DNA of 64,000 nt, from the NCBI GenBank assembly GCA_026627065.1, contig JAPNUO010000002.1, positions 486,899-550,898 on the forward strand, written 5' to 3'. Both the position numbers and the translations under genes were made by a program. Origin of the DNA: Bacillota bacterium. GTDB taxonomy: Bacteria; Bacillota; Sulfobacillia; Sulfobacillales; Sulfobacillaceae. Below are positions 43,636-49,884 of this stretch, piece by piece. The notes beneath the pieces are model-generated. The model was not told where the DNA came from. It searched no databases and saw only the letters and a program-made list of their open reading frames with translations. How positions within the stretch are numbered: position 1 is the stretch's first letter; every line of letters begins with the position of its first letter.

Positions 43636-43986
43636 CTAGCGCGTAGATCCGGGAGGTTCGACAATATTGGCCAGCCGGTCTGGTTCTTTGATCCAATCCT
43701 TTCGCCAAAAGACGGCGGTGGGGAGCCACGCGCGGAGCGCGCCTTCCACTTCGGCGTCCCAGCTCATGACCACTAGGGTCAGCGGGAAACGGCTGCAGGA
43801 TTCGAGATAGGGACGAGTGAAGCCAAAGTCGGCGAACAGCCAGCGCACTGCGCTCGGCAGGGAGGGAGAAAGATCGGCTGCGGCCACTTTCTTGGCGGTG
43901 ACGCCAAAGGCGGACAACGTCCGAATGAGGAGCGCGCAATAGGCGTCATCGGGATCCCACACGTAGGCTACGGCCTGAGCGGTCAC
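43636..43986 (-). CDS. stand-alone receiver-like (CheY-fold) protein
   Basis: About 116 residues following the beta-alpha order of a response-regulator receiver with no output domain. AVAYVWDPDDAYCALLIRTLSAFG carries the acidic pair (Asp11, Asp13/14). Asp53 in RWLFADFG sits at the phosphorylation position, Ser75 in LVVMSWD at the Thr/Ser position, and Lys96 in AVFWRKDW at the conserved lysine. The overall sequence is divergent, so this is inferred from pattern only. GTG 43986 has GGGGTGA at good spacing; the frame is open to 44040. It is divergent from a soluble histidine kinase gene, a likely partner. Confidence 0.5.
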   Translation of the reverse strand: MTAQAVAYVWDPDDAYCALLIRTLSAFGVTAKKVAAADLSPSLPSAVRWLFADFGFTRPYLESCSRFPLTLVVMSWDAEVEGALRAWLPTAVFWRKDWIKEPDRLANIVEPPGSTR

Positions 43987-44058
43987 AGCGATCACCCCGG
44001 TGTATGACAATTTGGACTTATTATCCCATAAACTCGACACATTTTGCGCGGTTAGGGA

Positions 44059-44065
44059 TACCCCC
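44059..44065 (+). promoter_or_regulatory. NarL-like heptamer variant between the receiver-like and kinase genes
   Basis: TACCCCC fits TACYYMT except at the last base. It lies within the divergent intergenic region of about 160 bp. A minus-strand extended -10 (TGG-GATAAT, about 44034-44022) for the receiver-like gene is nearby. Confidence 0.25.
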
Positions 44066-44147
44066 CAATAGCCAAGGGGGCAGCATCTCTACGGGACGCC
44101 GCGCGCACCCGGTACGCTGAGCGTAATCGAGAGATGGGGATAGGGAT

Positions 44148-45017
44148 ATGACACGCACAGCGCCGGACATGCTTTCGGAAGAACTGAAAATGTGGTTTCA
44201 CGCCTTGGGCCTGGCCGATGAGAGCGTGGCCAACGCGAACCACGCGGCCCAGGCGGCTTTGGATTGTGGTTCAGCGTCTTCAGGGGGATCAGTATCGCTG
44301 AAGCTTACCGGTTCCGTGGACTCTTGGAATGCGGATCGCGTGATGCAAGGAATGGCCGAGCTGGCTCGGATGGCCTTCCGGCAACAGTGGACGCTTTGGA
44401 CCCTGGTGCACGAGGTGCGAAATCCGCTGTCTGTGATGTTAGCCCAGGTGGAGCTTTTAAGCCGGGAAATTGGCGCCCATCCCCGGCTGGAATCCTTGGC
44501 GCGTGCCATTGAACGCATCGACCGTCAACTGCAGGCGGCGACCGGAGCGCCAGCGCGATCGTGGTCAACATTCGCCCTTGCCGAAGCGTTGGAGCCGATT
44601 TTGACCGATTTAGCGCCGTTGGCGGAGACCAAGCGCCTTCGGTGGCTCATTGCCGTCAAGGGCGTGTCGGCGACATGGGATCAGGAGGCCTTCTGGCACA
44701 TTGCCTTTAACTTGGTCAAAAACGCGATTGAAGCGGCCCCGGTGCGCGGGGTGGTGGAAGTGGGAGCCGACGACGATGAGCACGGCGCCCGCTTTTGGGT
44801 GAAAACCCCCGGCGTGGTTATCCCTCCCCACGTGCGCTCCCGACTCTTTTCCGAACCGACCAGTGTCAAGGGACCCCAGCGGGGCTTAGGACTCATGTTG
44901 TGCCGGAATCTTGCCCGCGAACTCGAGGCCGAGCTGTCGTACACCGAGGATCGGGGCTTTGTGCTGGCGTTTCCTTCGAAAACTTCTCGACAGAAATCAT
45001 GTAAGAACGACCCTTAA
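44148..45017 (+). CDS. soluble sensor histidine kinase (HisKA/HATPase type)
   Basis: A 289-residue kinase without membrane segments. The H-box is TLVHEVRNPLSVMLAQVELLSREIG with the phospho-acceptor His88. HATPase boxes follow: N-box HIAFNLVKNAIEAAP near residue 184-198, a weak G1 region (RFWVKTPGVVIPPHV) in which the usual DxGxG is degraded to KTPGV, and G2 QRGLGLMLCRNLARELEAEL near 245. A short N-terminal sensor part of about 70 residues has no recognised domain. The degraded G1 box is unusual and may lower ATP use. It could phosphorylate the divergent receiver-like protein or the NarL-type regulator at 46.3 kb. Confidence 0.82.
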   Translation: MTRTAPDMLSEELKMWFHALGLADESVANANHAAQAALDCGSASSGGSVSLKLTGSVDSWNADRVMQGMAELARMAFRQQWTLWTLVHEVRNPLSVMLAQVELLSREIGAHPRLESLARAIERIDRQLQAATGAPARSWSTFALAEALEPILTDLAPLAETKRLRWLIAVKGVSATWDQEAFWHIAFNLVKNAIEAAPVRGVVEVGADDDEHGARFWVKTPGVVIPPHVRSRLFSEPTSVKGPQRGLGLMLCRNLARELEAELSYTEDRGFVLAFPSKTSRQKSCKNDP

Positions 45018-45238
45018 AGTCTTCATCGCCGTCGACCCCTGTCGAGGCTGGTCACATCCGCCCACATCCAGTCGATCAATTCTGAAAACTCAGGGAAGGG
45101 ATTGGCAGAAGAAGGACGAATTATTCTGTCGCGCGTCTGCGCATCGCGGGGATGGGCGGCGCGCGAACGCGAAGTCGTGAGTCACGATCATTGAGAATTT
45201 CATCGCGTGTGCAAATGTCGTCGAGAGGGAGCGGTGGA
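45018..45238. other. 220-bp gap between the two kinase genes
   Basis: No gene and no clear promoter. GGGAG at about 45227-45231 is the ribosome site for the following ATG. Confidence 0.4.
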
Positions 45239-46330
45239 ATGCAAAAGGCGATGGCCCCTTTAGTCAACGTTCTTAAATCCTGCGCGCATGTCGACGTGGC
45301 GTCGGTATGGGCGATCGATCACGCGCACAACACGGCGCAGCTGATTGCCCAGAGTCGACCAGGGATTCGCGAGCCGTCGCGGCGACTGCCGGAGTCGGTG
45401 ACGTCCGGCGCGCTGAAGGAGGAAACGCTGGCCTACTCCGGGACGGTCGACGCCCTTGATCCCGCGGCGCCCGCGGGGTTTGTCGCCGTCTTTCACATCA
45501 TGCGGCGCGCGTCGTGTTGTTACGTGCTGGTTCTCTACCATAAAGAGAGTCCGTTAAACGGCGAAGAGCTGCAGCGGGTTCAAAGCGTGGTGGAGCTCAT
45601 CCGGGCGGTGTGGCTGGACGCGCCACGCGCCCGCCTTAAGCGGCGCGTGGTGGCGCGAGGCCTCGGCGATCCGGAGGAGCGGGTGCGCCGCCAACTTGCG
45701 GAAATGCTTCATGGTCCCTTGCAGACCCAAATTTTGTTGCTGGAACAGGAGGTGCACGAGTTAAGGAAGGCGGCCGCGACGGCGCCTCACCAGCTAGCCG
45801 GACGTTTGGCCGACCTGGAAGAACGGTTGGCGCGTTTTCGCGATTGCCACCTGCGCGGGTTAAGCCACCAGCTTTATCCGGATTTAATTCCGGTGGGGCT
45901 GGTTCCTGCGCTCATGAGCCTGAGGCACACGATGCAATCCGTCATCGCGATTCAGCTGTACATATCGGACGCTTTTCAGGCGCTGGATGCGCCCATCCGC
46001 AATCAGCTGCCGGAGCGCATGCGCCTCGATCTCTACCGCATGGTCGAAGAGGCCGTGAATAACGCGGTGCGGCATGGCCAGGCCAGGCGGCTGGAGGTGT
46101 GGCTGGATTCCTCCAGCGTCGAAGGACTCACGCTTGTGATGCGGGACGATGGAGCGGCGCCTGGCGCCGAAAGCGCAAGCCCAGGCTTTGGGCTTCGCGT
46201 GATGGCCCGCCGCGTCCGCCGATGGGGAGGGCGCATGACGGTGGAGCCCGGATTGGATGGGGGCATCGAAATCGCCGTGACCATTCCTTTTCGCGCGGCG
46301 CTCGTACGCCGGCTCAACGTAGGCAGCTAA
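45239..46330 (+). CDS. soluble NarX/DegS-type sensor histidine kinase (HisKA_3) with GAF-like input
   Basis: A 363-residue protein. Residues 1-125 look like a GAF-type input domain (VDVASVWAIDHAHNTAQLIAQSRPG, GFVAVFHIMRRASCCYVLVLYH). The dimerisation part has RRQLAEMLHGPLQTQILLLEQEV with the phospho-acceptor His158, as in LiaS/DegS/NarX kinases. The HATPase has RMVEEAVNNAVRHGQARRLEVWLD (N-box), MRDDGAAPG and PGFGLRVMARRVRRWGG (G2). No membrane helices, so the stimulus is cytoplasmic. ATG 45239 has GGGAG 7 nt upstream; the open frame extends to 45152. It converges on the gene for a NarL-type regulator, its probable partner, with a 4-bp overlap. Confidence 0.85.
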   Translation: MQKAMAPLVNVLKSCAHVDVASVWAIDHAHNTAQLIAQSRPGIREPSRRLPESVTSGALKEETLAYSGTVDALDPAAPAGFVAVFHIMRRASCCYVLVLYHKESPLNGEELQRVQSVVELIRAVWLDAPRARLKRRVVARGLGDPEERVRRQLAEMLHGPLQTQILLLEQEVHELRKAAATAPHQLAGRLADLEERLARFRDCHLRGLSHQLYPDLIPVGLVPALMSLRHTMQSVIAIQLYISDAFQALDAPIRNQLPERMRLDLYRMVEEAVNNAVRHGQARRLEVWLDSSSVEGLTLVMRDDGAAPGAESASPGFGLRVMARRVRRWGGRMTVEPGLDGGIEIAVTIPFRAALVRRLNVGS

Positions 46331-46998
46331 GGGGCGTCCAGGCGGTGGCCGGCCAAAAAGGCCAAGGCTGCCTTAACCCGGGGATGCTGATCGGGACTCA
46401 AACTTTCGATGTTGAGCGCGGCATAGATGGCGGTGAGGTGATTTTCCACAGACTTTTCCGACAGGAAAAGGGTCTTAGCGATGGCCGCGTTGGTATACCC
46501 TTGGGCGACCAGCTCTAAGATTTGCAGCTGGCGGGGCGTGAGATCGTCCAGAATGCGGCTGGGGCGATTTTGCGATTGCTTGACCAGCTCGGGATCCAGC
46601 ACCACCAGGTTGGAGGCGGCGCCTTCAATGGCCCGCGCCAAGGTCGCCACGTCGCGTACCGAGCGTTTCAAAAGATATGACCAGCCCGGCAGAGAGGACT
46701 CCGGCAAGCTCGCCAGTACCTCCGGCCGTGCATAGTTGGACAGCAGCACAATCCCCAAATGCGGGTTGATCTCGCGGAGCTGCAGCCCGGTTTCGATACC
46801 GGTCCACCCGCTTCCGAGATGAATGTCGAGCAGGGCGACATCGGGCTGGTCGCGCTGCTGGTTGTTAAAGGCGGAGGCCCCGTCTTTATAGGCGGCCACG
46901 ACGGTTAAGCTGGGAATTTGTTGGAGCGAGATGACAAGAAGGTCCCTGAATAGGTTTTCGTCCTCAACCACAATTACGCGCAGCGGATGGTTGTTCAT
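46327..46998 (-). CDS. NarL/FixJ-family response regulator
   Basis: A 223-residue regulator. The receiver has VIVVEDENLFRDLLVISL (acidic pair), the phospho-acceptor Asp58 in DVALLDIHLGSGWTGIE, LLSNYARPEV with the conserved Ser, and YLLKRSVRDV with the conserved Lys. The C-terminal LuxR-type helix-turn-helix is LTPRQLQILELVAQGYTNAAIAKTLFLSEKSVENHLTAIYAAL at about residues 150-195. It pairs naturally with the convergent NarX/DegS-type kinase. ATG 46998 touches the stop of the beta-lactamase-like gene upstream, so they form one minus-strand unit. Targets may include the TACYYMT-like sites near 43.6 and 44.06 kb. Confidence 0.93.
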   Translation of the reverse strand: MNNHPLRVIVVEDENLFRDLLVISLQQIPSLTVVAAYKDGASAFNNQQRDQPDVALLDIHLGSGWTGIETGLQLREINPHLGIVLLSNYARPEVLASLPESSLPGWSYLLKRSVRDVATLARAIEGAASNLVVLDPELVKQSQNRPSRILDDLTPRQLQILELVAQGYTNAAIAKTLFLSEKSVENHLTAIYAALNIESLSPDQHPRVKAALAFLAGHRLDAP

Positions 46999-47867
46999 CA
47001 GGCGTCGTCCTTTCTGGCTGGAATGACCTGGGGAGGGAACGGGCGACAAAAATATTGGAAGACGGCCCGGCTCGCCCGAGGCAGCACCACATGCGCCTCG
47101 GTGTCGGGATGGAAGCGCTGATCCTGTGAGCGCTCGCTCATGACGGCAATGGCGTAATCCCCCCACGGGGTTAACACGAGCCCAGCGTCATTGCGGATCC
47201 CGCGCAGCGATCCGCTTTTACTGAGCACGCGCACCAAGGGCGGTTCCTCTTCTTCGGTGCTGACGAGCTCGTAGGGCAGGTAGCGGGTCAATAGCGTTTG
47301 ATATTGCTGGCGGCTAAGAATGTCCAGCGCCACTTCCCGATAGGCGCCGGTGAGGATTTCGCCCCGGTAAAGGGCCTTTAGGAGCTGGGTCAATTCTTTG
47401 GGCGTCGACAAGCCTAAAGGCTGGCCCTGCTTTTCGTTTTGAAAAGAAATGTTTCGCACGACTTGGGTGACCCTGAGGCCTAGCCCACGCATGCAGGCGT
47501 TGACGCGATCCCGATCGATCGTGCGCAGCACCATGTTGGTGGCCACGTTGTCGGAGATGATAATCATCAGGGTCAGCACATCTTTGAGAGGAAGGGCTGT
47601 GCCCAGGGTCAGATGTTGCAGCACGCCGGAGCCTTCCACGTAATCTGACGGCTCGTACACGAGGATGTCACTGAGCGTCCGTTCGCCCTGTTGGCATTGC
47701 CAAAGCGCGGCGACCAGAACGGGAAGCTTCAGCACTGATGCGGTCTCGCGCGGGCGTTCCACGTCGCCGAACTGAATCACCTCGCCCGTGCGGAGGTGCT
47801 CCGCGTACAGGGCGTACTCTCCGCTAAAGTCCTCGGCAATGGCTTTCAGCTCCTCTTCAATCGCCAT
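46998..47867 (-). CDS. cytoplasmic class A beta-lactamase-fold serine hydrolase
   Basis: About 289 residues. Class A elements are present: Ser44-x-x-Lys47 in ETASVLKLPVLVAALWQ, the SDN loop at 105-107 (IIISDNVATNMVL) and KSG in RVLSKSGSLRGIRNDAGLVL. There is no signal peptide or lipobox, so the protein seems to stay inside the cell, unlike true beta-lactamases; it is probably a related esterase or peptidase of unknown substrate. ATG 47867 follows GGGGGG at 9 nt; ATG 47891/47888 overlapping the DUF309 stop are alternatives. Operon: DUF309, this gene, NarL-type regulator. Confidence 0.85.
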   Translation of the reverse strand: MAIEEELKAIAEDFSGEYALYAEHLRTGEVIQFGDVERPRETASVLKLPVLVAALWQCQQGERTLSDILVYEPSDYVEGSGVLQHLTLGTALPLKDVLTLMIIISDNVATNMVLRTIDRDRVNACMRGLGLRVTQVVRNISFQNEKQGQPLGLSTPKELTQLLKALYRGEILTGAYREVALDILSRQQYQTLLTRYLPYELVSTEEEEPPLVRVLSKSGSLRGIRNDAGLVLTPWGDYAIAVMSERSQDQRFHPDTEAHVVLPRASRAVFQYFCRPFPPQVIPARKDDA

Positions 47868-47887
47868 GGCGCTTTTCCCCCCGTTCA

Positions 47888-48217
47888 TCATTCGCGCCGA
47901 CCCCAATCCGCCAATTCTAAGAGAAGGGCACGAGCCGGGGGAACGACGGGAGCCTCAGACTCCACGGCAGCGATCCACCCCTGGATTTCTGACGCGAGCG
48001 GCATCTCGGAAGCCAGCGGATGAACTGCCGTGCGCCGGAAGAGTGTCAAGGCTCCGGAAACGTTTTGGCGTTGCCAGTGAAGAAACGCGGCCGCGATCCA
48101 AATGGCGATCTGGGCCTTGTCGCTTTTGGTCGCGCGCCACAAGCTTTCCAAGAGTTCGTGCGCCTCGTAGAAGCGGGCCGCATGCATCGCGTCGACATAG
48201 GCCTGCCATGCGTCCAT
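47888..48217 (-). CDS. DUF309-family protein
   Basis: A 109-residue helical protein. The signature (F)YEAHELLESLWRATKSDKAQIAIWIAAAFLHWQRQNVSGALTLFRR matches DUF309 (the FxxAHExLExxW motif, then I..AAA..H...N..GA). These short proteins have a ferritin-like four-helix look with a conserved EH..LE, but no known activity. ATG 48217 has AAGGAGA upstream. It is first in a minus-strand unit with the beta-lactamase-like and response-regulator genes. Confidence 0.85.
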   Translation of the reverse strand: MDAWQAYVDAMHAARFYEAHELLESLWRATKSDKAQIAIWIAAAFLHWQRQNVSGALTLFRRTAVHPLASEMPLASEIQGWIAAVESEAPVVPPARALLLELADWGRRE

Positions 48218-48351
48218 AACTCTCTCCTTCCCGCGTTCCTAGATGTTTTCCATTATCGCCCACCGTAGACAATTCCGGGAGAGTGTTGTCGGAAATTTCA
48301 CCGGCATGGGCTCGCGATTCTTGTTATCATGAGGGCAAAGGAGATGGGATC

Positions 48352-49833
48352 GTGGCCAAAAAGGGCACTCACCGCGAACGCTCGCCGTTTTGGGAAGAGC
48401 TTCAAGTTTCCCCGAACCAGCTCGGCGCCATGATTCGCGAGGTTTCCGCATTGCCAGGTGCGCTCGAGCAGCTGGCCGAATATACCGCGATGGCCGCCGA
48501 AGGCCATTTGTTGGAACAGTTTGTCGACGAGCTGATGCAGGTGCCGGAAGCGATGCCTTTTTTGGGGCGTTTGGCGTTTGCCCTTGAGATGCTGGGCCCG
48601 GAGAGTCCGCGGGTCATAAGACGGATACGCCGTGAAGCGGAGCGCCGGGGGATCAGCCGACAGCTTTACCCCGACGCTTGGTATCCTTGGCTTGCCGGCC
48701 CGTTTCGGGTTTACGCCACGCCGAGTCGCCTGCGGGCGCATTTTATGGTCATGCGGTTTTGCTTCCTCGAGTCCGGTGTCGAGGTGTTATGGGACATCAA
48801 CTTTGCCGGCGGAGGGCTGATGAGCGCGGCGGTGCTGGAGGCACCGCCGGATGACCTTGAGGAGGAACCTTGGCACGAGGTGCCGCCCGACACGGCCCTG
48901 AGGCTCATTCAGAGCGCGCGGTGGCTGCGCGATTGGTATGGAGCTGATGAGCTTCGCGAGGGGTGGCTCTTTACCGAGGTGTTGTGGCAGATAGTCGCCG
49001 GGGGCGTGGCACCGGAGCCGGCTGAACGCGTCTGCTATCTGATGGAACCGGCGCCGGTGGAGCCGAAACAGGTGGCGCTGAGCTTCGTCAACGCCTGTTG
49101 TCACGACGATGGGCTGCTGGCCTACGACCTCTTGGCTCCCACGGTGCGGGAATCCTTGCCCCTGGACGCGTTCTTATTGGAGCTGGGGGCAGGCAGTGCC
49201 AGCGAGGGACGCCTTTGGCGATCGTGGGTGGTGCGGGAGACGGCGCGCAAGCACGAGCGGGCTTACCTCCTGAAAACCTGGCACAGCACCGGATGGGGCA
49301 TTGTCGAGCGTCCCTGGCAGCTTCGCCTGCAGCGCGATCGGGAGGGCTTCTGGTATGTCAGCCAGTTTCTCCGCGGGCGGCGGACCCTCTGGCCCCCCAC
49401 GGCTGTCCAGCCTTATCTGGAAGGGACCCAGCGGTATTACGGCATCTTCCCGATGGCCGAGGGGGACGCGGTGCCCATTGACATGGTGCCGGAGACTGCC
49501 GTCCGCGACCGCTCTCATGGGCTGGCCGAAGTCTATCGCTGGGGCCCCCCCTACGACTTTTGCGACCCCTACGATGTTGCGCGGCATCTCAGCATGGAAT
49601 GGATATTTGTGGAAGACCGCGGACTCATTCTTTATGCGGCGGGCGAAATTGCCTACCGACGCGAGCGGGAGCGGCTGCGCAGCCAAGGCTGGATCGACGA
49701 GCCGGTGATAGAGGGGGTTGCTGACCGCTTTCAGCAAGAGTTTTGGGAAAACGCAGCAGCTTTTGGCTGGGATGATCTCGTCGGGGAGCCTTTAGGAGGC
49801 GAGGACAACGGGGAGCCAGACGACCGTTTCTAG
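48352..49833 (+). CDS. hypothetical protein, about 493 residues
   Basis: I do not recognise this protein. It is soluble, acidic and tryptophan-rich. The N-terminal third (LGAMIREVSALPGALEQLAEY onward) is helical. A middle section contains VALSFVNACCHDDGLLAYDLLAPTVRESL, reminiscent of the NTF2/SnoaL-like start (two helices before a curved sheet), followed by strands with tryptophans (TWHSTGWGIVERPWQLRLQRDREGFWYVSQFLRG). The C-terminal third is charged. GTG 48352 has AAGGAG 8 nt upstream; the frame stays open to 48283. It is divergent from the DUF309 unit and convergent with the PBP4-like gene; an inverted repeat CGTTTC...GAAACG lies just after the stop. Confidence 0.75.
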   Translation: MAKKGTHRERSPFWEELQVSPNQLGAMIREVSALPGALEQLAEYTAMAAEGHLLEQFVDELMQVPEAMPFLGRLAFALEMLGPESPRVIRRIRREAERRGISRQLYPDAWYPWLAGPFRVYATPSRLRAHFMVMRFCFLESGVEVLWDINFAGGGLMSAAVLEAPPDDLEEEPWHEVPPDTALRLIQSARWLRDWYGADELREGWLFTEVLWQIVAGGVAPEPAERVCYLMEPAPVEPKQVALSFVNACCHDDGLLAYDLLAPTVRESLPLDAFLLELGAGSASEGRLWRSWVVRETARKHERAYLLKTWHSTGWGIVERPWQLRLQRDREGFWYVSQFLRGRRTLWPPTAVQPYLEGTQRYYGIFPMAEGDAVPIDMVPETAVRDRSHGLAEVYRWGPPYDFCDPYDVARHLSMEWIFVEDRGLILYAAGEIAYRRERERLRSQGWIDEPVIEGVADRFQQEFWENAAAFGWDDLVGEPLGGEDNGEPDDRF

Positions 49834-49884
49834 ACCCTTCGCCGCTTCGAAACGTCTGATGTTCTGGGTCAGTCGGGGCAGATT

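Noticed and set aside
46998..47867. Resistance beta-lactamase
   Set aside because: Class A motifs are present, but no export signal is seen and the context is regulatory; a resistance function is not supported.
49826..49853. CGTTTC...GAAACG inverted repeat after the 493-residue protein gene as a terminator
   Set aside because: Only 6-bp arms, long unpaired loop and no T-run; mentioned in the gene entry but not called.
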